Positions 1 to 6,720 are shown, counted from the first letter of the stretch. The stretch: 7,938 nucleotides of DNA from an uncultured Eubacteriales bacterium (GCA_934444645.1 CAKSCV010000043.1:1-7938); one strand, 5' to 3'. A program made the numbers and translations. The notes: generated by a model not told the origin, from the sequence alone.

Positions 1-94
1 CTTCCGCCGCCCCCAGCGGCATCCTTTCGGCGGTCTCCGACGCACAAAAACTTGCCACCGGCAACTTTTTGCACGTCCGAGCAGCTTCGCCGCC
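1..94. repeat. Gene-free end with a long imperfect hairpin
   Basis: No coding region is supported here. Positions 35-56 and 60-81 are 22-nt inverted arms around a 3-nt loop, with the core CAAAAAcTTGCC/GGCAAcTTTTTG. Read as minus-strand RNA, two of the four arm mismatches become G-U pairs, so the fold is stronger in the direction of the leftward genes. A GC hairpin (GCCGC 6-10, GCGGC 16-20) lies outside it. The arrangement of an A5/T5 hairpin flanked by GC-rich hairpins resembles the elements found after sigF at 6743-7065. It may be another divergent member of that repeat family or a second terminator. Function unknown. Confidence 0.5.
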
Positions 95-131
95 AAAAAG
101 GGACATCAAACCGTCGGTTTGATGTCCCTTT
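95..131 (-). terminator. Intrinsic terminator after the GNAT gene
   Basis: A 16-bp perfect stem (97-112 with 116-131) closes a 3-nt loop at 113-115. Read on the minus strand it is followed by TTTTTGG, so it is a textbook Rho-independent terminator a few bases after the stop codon at 135. The A/T tracts on both sides mean it could also act on the plus strand. Confidence 0.9.
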
Positions 132-134
132 CTC

Positions 135-587
135 TTATTGCGCCTCCTTGATCATCTGCACATACGGCAAAACCTCATAGCCTAACCGCTTGTATAACGC
201 CATGGCACGTGTATTGTCCGGCTCTGTCTCCAATCGGTAGCGCACCGCCGGTACATTTTGTTCCAACCACGCAAAAAACGCGCTTCCCAAGCCTTTGCCC
301 TGAAACGGCGGCGTTATGTACAATTCCTCTACCCAAACCACCGTTCCGCCGACCTCACGCATGAACATTTTGTTTAACACGGCGTATCCGGCTGTTCTTC
401 CGTCATATTTGAGCAGATAGCCCAGCAGATATTCGCCGCTGCGCATCATTTCGTCAAAGGCATGGAGGTGACAGCTTTCATCGATTTCGTGCAAAACCGC
501 TTCCGAACGGTAAAAATCGCGGCTGAGCGATAAAAACTCCTCTTTATCGTCTATGGTCAACGCTTGTACCTTCAATTGTTCCGACAT
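135..587 (-). CDS. GNAT-family N-acetyltransferase
   Basis: A 150-residue single-domain GNAT protein, expected to transfer the acetyl group of acetyl-CoA to an amine; the substrate cannot be read from sequence. The fold landmarks are present: the beta-4 strand VVWVEELYI (residues 83-91), the acetyl-CoA pyrophosphate loop QGKGLG (96-101), and the C-terminal N-x3-A-x2-LYKRLGY block (125-137) typical of motif B. There is no signal peptide or extra domain, so it is cytoplasmic. The start is supported by AAGGAG six bases upstream of the ATG. It begins 45 bp after holA with no clear promoter between them, so it is probably cotranscribed with holA and ends at the strong terminator at 95-131. It could be a small-molecule or a protein acetylase; the family call is firm, the role open. 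Confidence 0.88.
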   Translation of the reverse strand: MSEQLKVQALTIDDKEEFLSLSRDFYRSEAVLHEIDESCHLHAFDEMMRSGEYLLGYLLKYDGRTAGYAVLNKMFMREVGGTVVWVEELYITPPFQGKGLGSAFFAWLEQNVPAVRYRLETEPDNTRAMALYKRLGYEVLPYVQMIKEAQ

Positions 588-609
588 AAAATTCTCCTTA
601 ATTACGGCA

Positions 610-632
610 TTATTACAGTCTTTTATTACAGT
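610..632. repeat. Short direct repeat in the holA-GNAT gap
   Basis: TTATTACAGT occurs twice in phase 13 bp apart (610-619 and 623-632) in the 45-bp AT-rich gap directly after the holA stop codon. It may be no more than local sequence drift. No promoter or terminator could be assigned to it. Confidence 0.4.
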
Positions 633-1769
633 TTACGCTCGCTTTCCGACGGCAAGCTTGAAAATCAGTTCTTCCAACAGGTCATAGCCGTCCGAGCGGC
701 CGGTCTTGATAGGCGCATCATACGCAAGGAGCGTTTCGGCGGCATAGGCAGCATACGAGCGGTCCGCGTTTCTTTTACGCTTGGCTAAGATATTCAGCTG
801 CTTTTTCACGGCATATTCGTGTATTTTTGAAATTTTCACGATTTCGGCAAACGGAAGTCCTGCCGCGGAAAGCCGCTCCACCGTGCACAAATCGTACACC
901 GCTTTGGCAAGCACACCGTAAATGAGTAAATCCTTTTCGCCGTCCGCACGGATTTTGTGATACGCCGCAAGCGACGCGGCATAATCGCCTTCAAGGGCTT
1001 TGGCGGAAATATCGAAGATCTGCGCCGAAAGACTTTTTTTGCAGATAAAATCGACATCCGCCACAGTCAGCGCGTCGCGCCCCTCATATTGCAGATAGCG
1101 AATACAGTTATCGATCTCATTCTTGAGCGTCGTCATATCGTTGCCGACATAGTTGTTGAAATAGGAGATCACGTGCCTGTCGGCGGTGATGCCGGCACGC
1201 GAAAAATGGCGCAAGATCCACGATAACAGCATATTGCTGCCGTTTGCCTCATGCCGGAACAGCACGCATAGCGACCGCTCGGCAATCTTTTTGTAGAACC
1301 CGGTTTTCAAGAGGTCTTCACTGCCGGAATAGAGAACAAACACAATGATGACGCCTTCGTCGGGATCTTCGATGAGCGACAGCAGATATTTTTCGTCCGC
1401 GCCCGTCAAATCGCCGTTTTTGAGAAGCTCGTCGAACGGCACGCCGCAAAGCCGGATCAGCCGACAGGTCTCAGCGGCTCCGCCGGCATCCGCCGGCTCA
1501 TCAAACAGACTCGCCTCGCCCGAAGCGGTGGTTCGGCAGGCATTGGTGAAATCGGATAGGGAAAAATCGTCGCTGTAAAAGGTGCGGACATTGAGCTTGC
1601 GGTCGCCGCAGAAGCGCATCATGTCGTTGACATAATACTGCTTTAAGTATTCTTCTTCGCCGAAAAACAGATAGGAGCCCGAAATATTCCCGTTTTTCAG
1701 GCGGCTTTTCAATTCCGCAACGTTTGCCGCGCGGCTGTTGTCAAGGTCTTTTTCGCTTGCTTTTGCCAT
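633..1769 (-). CDS. holA: DNA polymerase III subunit delta (clamp loader)
   Basis: HolA is the delta subunit of the clamp loader, which opens the beta sliding clamp ring and helps place it on primed DNA. The 378-residue length is near the family norm of about 340-350. Visible landmarks are the N-terminal SYLFFGEEEYL segment (family pattern LLYGEEEYLI; about residues 32-42), a TTLKNEIDNCIRYL helix near 213-226 matching the conserved NE(L/I)xKLxxY block, and the C-terminal DAPIKTGRSDGYDLLEELIFKLA stretch that ends nearly all HolA proteins. Two ATGs lie close together: AGGGAGGG abuts the first (1775) but sits six bases from the second (1769), so 1769 is chosen. A sigma-A promoter at 1802-1830 gives the gene its own transcription despite the upstream ger operon. 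The usual clostridial neighbour rpsT is not seen; a GNAT gene follows instead. Confidence 0.93.
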   Translation of the reverse strand: MAKASEKDLDNSRAANVAELKSRLKNGNISGSYLFFGEEEYLKQYYVNDMMRFCGDRKLNVRTFYSDDFSLSDFTNACRTTASGEASLFDEPADAGGAAETCRLIRLCGVPFDELLKNGDLTGADEKYLLSLIEDPDEGVIIVFVLYSGSEDLLKTGFYKKIAERSLCVLFRHEANGSNMLLSWILRHFSRAGITADRHVISYFNNYVGNDMTTLKNEIDNCIRYLQYEGRDALTVADVDFICKKSLSAQIFDISAKALEGDYAASLAAYHKIRADGEKDLLIYGVLAKAVYDLCTVERLSAAGLPFAEIVKISKIHEYAVKKQLNILAKRKRNADRSYAAYAAETLLAYDAPIKTGRSDGYDLLEELIFKLAVGKRA

Positions 1770-1801
1770 AGGCATCCCTCCCTGCGGCGTTTTACCTTTT
1801 T

Positions 1802-1830
1802 ATCATAGCATTTTTTCGCCGAAAAGTCAA
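1802..1830 (-). promoter_or_regulatory. Sigma-A promoter of holA
   Basis: On the minus strand TTGACT (1830-1825) and TATGAT (1807-1802) are separated by 17 bases, and TGC directly before the -10 box makes it an extended -10. The -35 box contains the TGA stop codon of the upstream gerAB-like gene (1829-1827). Predicted transcription starts near 1795, leaving a leader of about 25 nt with the AGGGAGGG ribosome binding site. No terminator is visible between the ger operon and holA, so sporulation-stage read-through into holA is possible. Confidence 0.85.
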
Positions 1831-2903
1831 GTCTTGCCGTTTTTCCGCAGCGAAACCGGGTATAACACAAAGCAGATAAGCGCCGCAAGGCAAAACGCGC
1901 CGAAGGCGACCCAATCGGTATTTGCCGCAGCCTTTTGCCGCAGGGCATAGAAAAAACCGCAAAAGGCACTGAGCAAAGCCGCAAAACAGCCGTTTGCAGC
2001 GCCGGCATTGTAACGCGCACCGAACGCATTTTTGAGAAGCGTCACGGCACACGCCGCATACACGCTTAATTTGACGGTACACGCAAAGGTGTTGATCATC
2101 ACCGACAGCTCCGGCAGATCCAAAATCGGCACCAACCGCACGGCCGCAAGATCGGGATAAGCCGCAGCCCCGGCAAGCCTTTGCCCGAATAACAGCAGAT
2201 TTTTGACAAGATTGGCACTGACCGCAAGCAAAAACAACGCCGTGCCGCGCAAAAATGCCCGCGGCGCAAGCTTGCGCGTTTCTTGGTTCTGTCCGTCGCA
2301 TAAAACGACTGCCAAAAAGACCGTGTCCAGGCAGACATACGCCGTTTCCGAAAGTAACGGCACAAGTCCGGTGCGAAAAGAAAAGCCGCCAAGCGGCGAA
2401 GTTAACGCAAAGGCTTTTTTGGTGGTAAAAAACGCGAAAAAACCGAGACATGTCCACAATAAAAACGGGATCGCCGTCAAAAGCGCAAAGCCGCCCACAC
2501 AAAGCCGCGTGCGTGCCGCCGCATACAGCGTGATGCCAAGGCACGCCAAAAACGCGCAGATCACCACAAACGGCTTTCCGTAATCAACGTCAAAATAGGC
2601 AAGCGACGCCAAAAAGCGTGCCAGGATGGCGGCGCAGAACACCGTGCAAAGCATTCCGCACACCACCGCAAAAAAGCCGCTCGGCGCACGTGTGCCGCGT
2701 CCGGCATGCCCGGCAAAACAGGCGGCGCAGACATAGGAAAACACAAGCAGCGCACCGCCGCTTGTCAAAAGCCCCAAAAGCGGCACGCCGCCTGCATAAA
2801 ACGGCTTGCGTAATACCGTCCCGGCATACAGATAGGAAAAGGTGATAAGGGCATAGGAAACGGCTTGATTTTTGGCTTTTCGGGTCGGTTTGGTCGGTTT
2901 CAT
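1827..2903 (-). CDS. gerAB: GerAB-like spore germination permease subunit
   Basis: A 358-residue, very hydrophobic protein with about ten membrane segments (roughly 15-30, 40-65, 76-100, 110-130, 136-160, 183-203, 218-240, 268-292, 303-320, 329-350), the length and topology of the GerAB/endospore-permease family (APC-type transporter fold). In that family this subunit binds the germinant in the spore inner membrane. The best sequence match to the family is the block from about 249 to 285 (YPDLAAVRLVPILDLPELS followed by a K-containing helix), which resembles the conserved P-x3-x-RLI-x-IGDF-x-R region. Otherwise it is divergent. An in-frame GTG at 2984 would extend it over the upstream gene but has no ribosome binding site, whereas GAGAGGGA precedes the ATG at 2903. 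It is the last gene of the ger operon, 40 bp after the GerAC-like gene. Confidence 0.78.
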   Translation of the reverse strand: MKPTKPTRKAKNQAVSYALITFSYLYAGTVLRKPFYAGGVPLLGLLTSGGALLVFSYVCAACFAGHAGRGTRAPSGFFAVVCGMLCTVFCAAILARFLASLAYFDVDYGKPFVVICAFLACLGITLYAAARTRLCVGGFALLTAIPFLLWTCLGFFAFFTTKKAFALTSPLGGFSFRTGLVPLLSETAYVCLDTVFLAVVLCDGQNQETRKLAPRAFLRGTALFLLAVSANLVKNLLLFGQRLAGAAAYPDLAAVRLVPILDLPELSVMINTFACTVKLSVYAACAVTLLKNAFGARYNAGAANGCFAALLSAFCGFFYALRQKAAANTDWVAFGAFCLAALICFVLYPVSLRKNGKT

Positions 2904-2921
2904 GAAAAATCCCTCTCTTTC

Positions 2922-2948
2922 GGCTTCTGCGGCTTCAGCGGCTTCAGC
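2922..2948. repeat. Three 9-bp tandem repeats at the gerAC-gerAB junction
   Basis: GGCTTCTGC, GGCTTCAGC and GGCTTCAGC follow one another directly. The stop codon of the GerAC-like gene (2944-2946) lies inside the last unit. In the unused upstream extension of the gerAB frame they would encode an AEAAEAAEA stretch. Copy-number slippage here would change the spacing between the two genes. Confidence 0.7.
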
Positions 2949-3498
2949 CGTTTTTGCGGCTTTCGGAAACGTTTTCGCATTCACGCACCAATATTTTGAG
3001 CGGCAGGGAGGGCGAATCGAGCAGATATAATGCCGTTTCGAACAAATCGTCCTCCGTTAAGGTATCGCCAAACACATAGGCTTCCAGCGTGCCGGTATAA
3101 ATAACGGGATTAGCGGCAAAAAAGGCGTCAAAGGCATCCCGCGGCGTTTTTCCGCCGTATACAAGCGTGGTTTGGGCGTTTTCCGGCATATCCCGGTCGG
3201 AGCTTGCAAGACCGGCGGCGTTTTTCTCGGTCGATGCGCCGCTTGAAGACGTCTCCGATGTATCTGATTTTTCCGGCTTTTCCGCTTCATACGATGCGCC
3301 TTTCGAACCCGTAAAGGCGTCCTCCGAAAGGACGGTGACATACAGCCGAAAACCGATCTCGTCCTTATCGAGTTCGATTTTTTTGACATACAGTGTCGCT
3401 TTTTCGCTTTGCGCCGCGCAGCCGCCAAGCATTGGCAGAAGCAAGAGAAAAAGCAAGAGAACGGTCGGATATTTTGCGTTTGCAAAGCGTTTTTTCAT
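2944..3498 (-). CDS. Short GerAC-like germination lipoprotein (N-domain only)
   Basis: A 184-residue predicted lipoprotein: positive N-terminus MKKRF, hydrophobic segment 11-23 and lipobox LGGC with the lipidated cysteine at 27. Residues 34-58 (beta-rich, YVKKIELDKDEIGFRLYVTV) and 109-174 (GGKTPRDAFDAFF, then YTGTLEAYVFGDTL, then the LLDSPSLPLKILV strand) follow the pattern of the first domain of Ger(x)C proteins. Between them, 66-108 is a low-complexity Ser/Glu/Lys/Thr linker. Family members are normally about 350-400 residues with three domains, so about half is missing; the reading frame ends cleanly, and the following 40 bp and gerAB leave no room for a remnant. It overlaps gerAA by 4 bp (ATGA), with GGAGG ten bases before its start, so translation is probably coupled. 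Its place between gerAA and gerAB supports assignment as the C subunit. Confidence 0.72.
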   Translation of the reverse strand: MKKRFANAKYPTVLLLFLLLLPMLGGCAAQSEKATLYVKKIELDKDEIGFRLYVTVLSEDAFTGSKGASYEAEKPEKSDTSETSSSGASTEKNAAGLASSDRDMPENAQTTLVYGGKTPRDAFDAFFAANPVIYTGTLEAYVFGDTLTEDDLFETALYLLDSPSLPLKILVRECENVSESRKNG

Positions 3499-4922
3499 GC
3501 GTCGCTGTCCTCCAATTCACGCACGGCGTTGCCAAGGGCCTTTTTCGGCCGCATGAGCAGTGTGTCGTTGAGTCCGGCAAGGCTTAGCGGACTTAGCGGC
3601 ATGAGATACGGCACGCCGAACGAGGTTTTGCCGCATAGATGCACCACAAGCGCGGTAAACGCAAAGGCAATGCCCACCACGCCGAACAGCCGCGCGGCAA
3701 CAAGATTTGCAAGCCGCACAAGCACCGTGGTATTCATATACGGCGGCAAAATGAAGGTGCAGATGGCGGTTAAGGCTGCCACCATGATGACCGGTGCACT
3801 CGAAATGCCGGCACTGATGGCGGCATCGCCCAAAATAAGACCGCCGACAATGCTGACCGCATCGCCCACCGCACCCGGCATACGCACGCCCACCTCGCGG
3901 ATAAACTCAAAGATGATGAGAATCACCACAAGCTCGCCGAACAGGCTGAACGGGATATCGCGTCTGGCTCCCGTCATGGCGGCATACAGACCCGGCGGCA
4001 CGGCGTTTTTGTGGTGTTCCATCACAGCGATATAGAACGCCGGCAGATACAGTGAAAGCAGCATGGCAGCAAAGCGGATAAGGCGCACAAAGGTCGCATA
4101 ATACGGCGTTTTGAGATAATCCTCGGCCGATTGCAGGCTTTCGATAAACAGGTACGGCACGGTTAACACCACCGGGCTTCCGTCGCAGATAACGGCGACA
4201 CGTCCTTCGGCAAGCTTGGCAGCGACCTTGTCGGGCTTTTCGCTGTTGCCGACCTCGGTGAACAGACGCGGTGTGCCGTCGGTCAAAAACTGTTCGATAT
4301 AGCCGGAATCCATGACCGAATCGAGCTTGATTGCCGCAATACGCCGCAGAATATCGTCCACAAGGGCGGCATCGGCAACGTTTTCGAGGTAGACCACCTT
4401 GACCGTTGTTTCGGAATATTTCCCGACCTTGGTATTGAGCACCTTCATGTTCGGTGTGCGTAAGCGTTTGCGCAAAAGTGCCACATTATCCTCGGCCTTT
4501 TCGATAAAGCCTTCGCGCGGACCGCGCACCACCACCTCGTTTTGGGGTTCACCCACGCCGCGCGACGGATCGTTTCGGGCGCTTGCCGCATACGCGCTCA
4601 CGCCGTCCGGAATATCCGTGAAAACCACCGCGCTTCCGGCAAGCACCTTTTCGACAAGGCTGTCGAACGAAGAAAGCTTTTCGGCTTCGGAGGAACAGAG
4701 AATGCCGGCAAAGGCATCCTCGTTTTCCGGCGGCGTGCTTTGCGCCACCAGCGGCTTGACCACGCTTTCGGTGATATAGGTACGGCCGGAAAAATTGCCG
4801 ATATTGGCAAGATACACGTTTTTTCCGGCGCATAAGATCGGACGCAGGTTGAAATCGCCGCATTTATCAAAGGTTTCCCGCAGCTTTTGGCAGACGCCGT
4901 CCGCCGAATATCCGTTTAACAT
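3495..4922 (-). CDS. gerAA: GerAA/SpoVAF-family spore germination protein, A subunit
   Basis: A 475-residue A subunit of a nutrient germinant receptor, acting in the spore inner membrane. Residues 1-270 form the soluble domain with family signatures VVRGPREGF (131-139), DGSPVVLTVPYLF (247-259) and SAEDYL (265-270). The membrane domain follows: segments near 279-300, 325-343, 352-372, 376-394 and 403-428, including PAFYIAVMEHH (294-304), GARRDIPFS (318-326), IREVGVRMPGAVGDAVSIVGGLILG (341-365) and PPYMNTTVLVRL (393-404). Length matches the family (about 460-500). The start has GGGAGG seven bases upstream. It is the first gene of a three-gene operon in A-C-B order, preceded by a putative forespore promoter at 4948-4976. 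Germinant specificity cannot be inferred, and the name gerAA denotes the family rather than orthology to a given B. subtilis receptor. Confidence 0.93.
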   Translation of the reverse strand: MLNGYSADGVCQKLRETFDKCGDFNLRPILCAGKNVYLANIGNFSGRTYITESVVKPLVAQSTPPENEDAFAGILCSSEAEKLSSFDSLVEKVLAGSAVVFTDIPDGVSAYAASARNDPSRGVGEPQNEVVVRGPREGFIEKAEDNVALLRKRLRTPNMKVLNTKVGKYSETTVKVVYLENVADAALVDDILRRIAAIKLDSVMDSGYIEQFLTDGTPRLFTEVGNSEKPDKVAAKLAEGRVAVICDGSPVVLTVPYLFIESLQSAEDYLKTPYYATFVRLIRFAAMLLSLYLPAFYIAVMEHHKNAVPPGLYAAMTGARRDIPFSLFGELVVILIIFEFIREVGVRMPGAVGDAVSIVGGLILGDAAISAGISSAPVIMVAALTAICTFILPPYMNTTVLVRLANLVAARLFGVVGIAFAFTALVVHLCGKTSFGVPYLMPLSPLSLAGLNDTLLMRPKKALGNAVRELEDSDA

Positions 4923-4944
4923 ACTGTTTCCTCCCGTTTTTCAT

Positions 4945-4975
4945 ACATAGTTTTGCCGCGCATGGAAAAACTATG
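4945..4975 (+). promoter_or_regulatory. Dyad forming a mirror sigma-F-like promoter toward spoIIA
   Basis: CATAGTTTT (4946-4954) and AAAACTATG (4967-4975) are a perfect 9-bp inverted repeat with a 12-nt centre. Because of this symmetry the plus strand also carries a sigma-F-like arrangement: ACATA (4945-4949, four of five against GYWTA), 14 bases, then GGAAAAACTA (4964-4973, full match to GGnnAnAHTR). It would read into spoIIAA with a leader of about 145 nt. Alternatively the dyad is an operator for a dimeric regulator lying over the ger promoter. Confidence 0.4.
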
Positions 4976-4976
4976 C
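4948..4976 (-). promoter_or_regulatory. Putative sigma-F/sigma-G promoter of the ger operon
   Basis: On the minus strand GCATA (4976-4972) and GGCAAAACTA (4957-4948) are separated by 14 bases. Both match the sigma-F consensus known from Bacillus (GYWTA and GGnnAnAHTR, spacing about 15) at every defined position; GCATA also fits the sigma-G -35 pattern. The predicted start near 4941 leaves a leader of about 20 nt with the GGGAGG site. Forespore expression is what is expected for germinant receptors. The assignment is by eye and depends on consensus transfer from Bacillus. Confidence 0.6.
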
Positions 4977-5022
4977 GTACAAACCGCTTTTTGCGGAATT
5001 TTGAAATGCGCTCATATTCCGA

Positions 5023-5051
5023 CTTTTTTCGCACGCACGTATCCGTATAAT
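5023..5051 (+). promoter_or_regulatory. Candidate promoter of the spoIIA operon
   Basis: A perfect TATAAT lies at 5046-5051, 75 bp before the spoIIAA start. The best -35 at 17-bp spacing is the poor CTTTTT (5023-5028), which would suit an activator-dependent promoter. In Bacillus this operon is read by sigma-H with Spo0A; no convincing sigma-H pair (AGGAWWW/GAAT) or perfect Spo0A box was found. Confidence 0.35.
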
Positions 5052-5068
5052 GAAGAAGGTAAGAGCGA

Positions 5069-5093
5069 CGGCTGTCAAAAACAAAAACAGCCG
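5069..5093 (+). promoter_or_regulatory. Hairpin in the spoIIAA leader
   Basis: CGGCTGT (5069-5075) and ACAGCCG (5087-5093) form a 7-bp perfect stem around an 11-nt A-rich loop, 17 bp before the AAGGAGG ribosome binding site. There is no following T-run, so it is not an intrinsic terminator. It could stabilise the leader or affect translation initiation; no known riboswitch class is recognised. Confidence 0.4.
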
Positions 5094-5126
5094 GCCGAAA
5101 GCTCGCTTGCAAGGAGGAAAACGCGT

Positions 5127-5468
5127 ATGAAGATGAAAGCGTACAGCACGCCGGAGGGACTGCTTGTCGGTCTTTGCGGCGAGATCGATCACCACAGCGC
5201 CGCCGAGATTCGGGAAAGCTTAGATCGGATGATTGCCGAAACACGGCCGAAATCGCTGGTGTTAGAACTCAGCGACATCGATTTTATGGACAGCTCGGGT
5301 CTTGGGCTTGTGCTTGGCAGATACCGCAGGCTTCAGGAGATCGGTGCAAAAATGTTTATTAAAAATCCGTCGGTACGGATCGAAAAAATACTTGCCATGG
5401 CCGGCGTGGACAAGCTTATCCGCATTGTGCGCACACCGCCGGAGGAAAAATCAGAAAAAGGAGAATGA
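5127..5468 (+). CDS. spoIIAA: Anti-sigma-F factor antagonist SpoIIAA
   Basis: A 113-residue STAS-domain protein (B. subtilis homologue 117). Unphosphorylated SpoIIAA binds SpoIIAB and releases sigma-F; SpoIIAB inactivates it by phosphorylating one serine, and the SpoIIE phosphatase restores it. The signature around the phospho-site is intact: DFMDSSGLGLVLGRYR at 52-67, with Ser57 aligning to the phosphorylated Ser58 of B. subtilis. The ATG at 5127 is chosen because AAGGAGG (5111-5117) lies nine bases before it and the preceding in-frame codons back to 4953 resemble no SpoIIAA and cover the promoter region. First gene of the spoIIA operon; spoIIAB starts 6 bp after its stop. Confidence 0.95.
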   Translation: MKMKAYSTPEGLLVGLCGEIDHHSAAEIRESLDRMIAETRPKSLVLELSDIDFMDSSGLGLVLGRYRRLQEIGAKMFIKNPSVRIEKILAMAGVDKLIRIVRTPPEEKSEKGE

Positions 5469-5474
5469 ATATCC

Positions 5475-6005
5475 ATGAACATGACCGTTTTGCAAGACTT
5501 CAAAGAGCTGCCGGCAGCCGAAGCGGCGCCGGGCAAAAAGAAGGTACATACCAAACGCAAGAGAATCAACTATTTCACCTGCACGCTGCCGGCAAAATCC
5601 TTGAACGAAGGCTTGGCACGCGGCATTATTTCCAGCTTTTGCGCACAGCTTGATCCGACGGTGGAGGAATTATGCGACATGAAGACCGCCATTTCCGAAG
5701 CGGTGACCAACTGCATCGTCCATGCATATGTCGGCGAGACGGAGGAGCGAAAAAAGCGTATTCTTCTCAAAGCCGAATATTTCGACGACGGGTTGTTATG
5801 CGTGAGCGTGCGCGATTACGGCTGCGGCATTGACAATGTGGAGCGCGCCATGCAGCCGATGTATTCGGGGGCTGCCAGTGAGGAGCGAAGCGGCATGGGC
5901 TTTTCGATCATGCAATGCTTTACGGACAAGCTTTCGGTACGTTCCAAATCGGGCAGCGGCACGACGGTCGTGTTGAAAAAGGTCATCGGGAACGGCAATG
6001 ACTGA
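5475..6005 (+). CDS. spoIIAB: Anti-sigma-F factor / serine kinase SpoIIAB
   Basis: A GHKL-fold protein that, with ATP, holds sigma-F inactive and phosphorylates SpoIIAA. The Bergerat nucleotide pocket is complete: N box SEAVTNCIVHAY (74-85, with Glu75 and Asn79), G1 box RDYGCGI (113-119, Asp114) and G2 box RSGMGFSIM (138-146). Alignment by eye with the 146-residue B. subtilis protein begins at about residue 30 (INYFTCTLPAKSLNEGLARG), so the first 29 residues are an extra, lysine/arginine-rich tail. AAAGGAG (5457-5463) lies 11 bases before the ATG, somewhat long, but no ATG exists between codon 3 and codon 69, so the extension seems genuine. Its last 8 bases overlap sigF, consistent with coupled synthesis of inhibitor and sigma factor. 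Confidence 0.95.
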   Translation: MNMTVLQDFKELPAAEAAPGKKKVHTKRKRINYFTCTLPAKSLNEGLARGIISSFCAQLDPTVEELCDMKTAISEAVTNCIVHAYVGETEERKKRILLKAEYFDDGLLCVSVRDYGCGIDNVERAMQPMYSGAASEERSGMGFSIMQCFTDKLSVRSKSGSGTTVVLKKVIGNGND

Positions 6006-6717
6006 CCGTATTTCGGAAAATGCCGCGCTGCTTGCCAAAGCAAAAGAAGGCGAAAAAGGTGCCGAAGAGGCACTGGTTCGCAACAATCTGCCGCTTGTGC
6101 GGAGCATTGCGCTGCGCTTTCTCGGACGCGGACAGGATATCGAGGATCTGGTGCAGATCGGCTGCATGGGCTTGCTCAAAGCGGTGCGCGGCTATGATCC
6201 GGCGTACGGAACGGCGTTTTCGACGTATGCCGTGCCGCTCATCAGCGGCGAAATCAAGCGTTTTTTGCGGGATGACGGACTCATCAAGGTCAGCCGCGAG
6301 GCCAAGCGGCAGTACAGACAATTAGTGAGTCAGGCGCAAGCGTATCGGGCAAAACACGGAAAAGAGCCGAAATTGCAGGAATTATGCGCGCTTTGCGGCA
6401 TTGCCTATGACGATGCGGTGTATGCCTTTTCGGCGTGCGGCGGCGTGCTGTCGCTTGAGGATAAGGTCGGCGATGAGGACGGCAAACGGGTGGAGGAGCT
6501 TTGTGCGGACACAACGCTTGCGGATTTTACGGAAAAAATCGCTCTCGGGCAGGCGGTATCGTCGCTGGAAGAGAGGGATCGCACGATCATCTTTATGCGG
6601 TATTATAAAGGACTTACGCAGAATGAGGTTGCCGCACGGCTCGGCATGACGCAGGTCAAGGTATCGCGCGCGGAAAAGCGGATCAAAGAGGAGCTTCGCA
6701 AGAAGCTGTCGGCCTGA
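5998..6717 (+). CDS. sigF: RNA polymerase sigma-F factor (early forespore)
   Basis: The first compartment-specific sigma factor of sporulation, active in the forespore once SpoIIAB lets it go. The 239 residues (B. subtilis 255) hold region 2 at about 25-96 (LVRNNLPLVRSIALRFLGRG, DIEDLVQIGCMGLLKAV, then FSTYAVPLISGEIKRFLRDD), a region 3 helix pair to about 145, and region 4 at 189-237 with the helix-turn-helix LTQNEVAARLGMTQVKVSRAEKRI (206-229). The SGEIKRFLRDDG motif separates sporulation sigma factors F/G/B from housekeeping ones, and adjacency to spoIIAA-spoIIAB selects F over G. It overlaps spoIIAB by 8 bp and has only a weak upstream GGG site, so it probably relies on translational coupling. 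No spoVA genes follow, unlike in Bacillus. Confidence 0.95.
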   Translation: MTDRISENAALLAKAKEGEKGAEEALVRNNLPLVRSIALRFLGRGQDIEDLVQIGCMGLLKAVRGYDPAYGTAFSTYAVPLISGEIKRFLRDDGLIKVSREAKRQYRQLVSQAQAYRAKHGKEPKLQELCALCGIAYDDAVYAFSACGGVLSLEDKVGDEDGKRVEELCADTTLADFTEKIALGQAVSSLEERDRTIIFMRYYKGLTQNEVAARLGMTQVKVSRAEKRIKEELRKKLSA

Positions 6718-6720
6718 GGA

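Noticed and set aside
1792..2544. A 250-codon frame and several other long frames antisense or out of phase with gerAB and gerAA
   Set aside because: They overlap clearly homologous genes, are rich in Cys/Arg/His as is typical of shadow frames in this composition, and lack ribosome binding sites.
5073..5079. TGTCAAA as a Spo0A box (consensus TGTCGAA)
   Set aside because: One mismatch in a short motif, and it lies downstream of the candidate -10 and inside the leader hairpin, the wrong place for an activator site.
4953..5126. Extension of SpoIIAA to an upstream ATG at 4953
   Set aside because: The extra residues match no SpoIIAA, cover the promoter region and leader hairpin, and the ATG at 5127 has an excellent AAGGAGG site.
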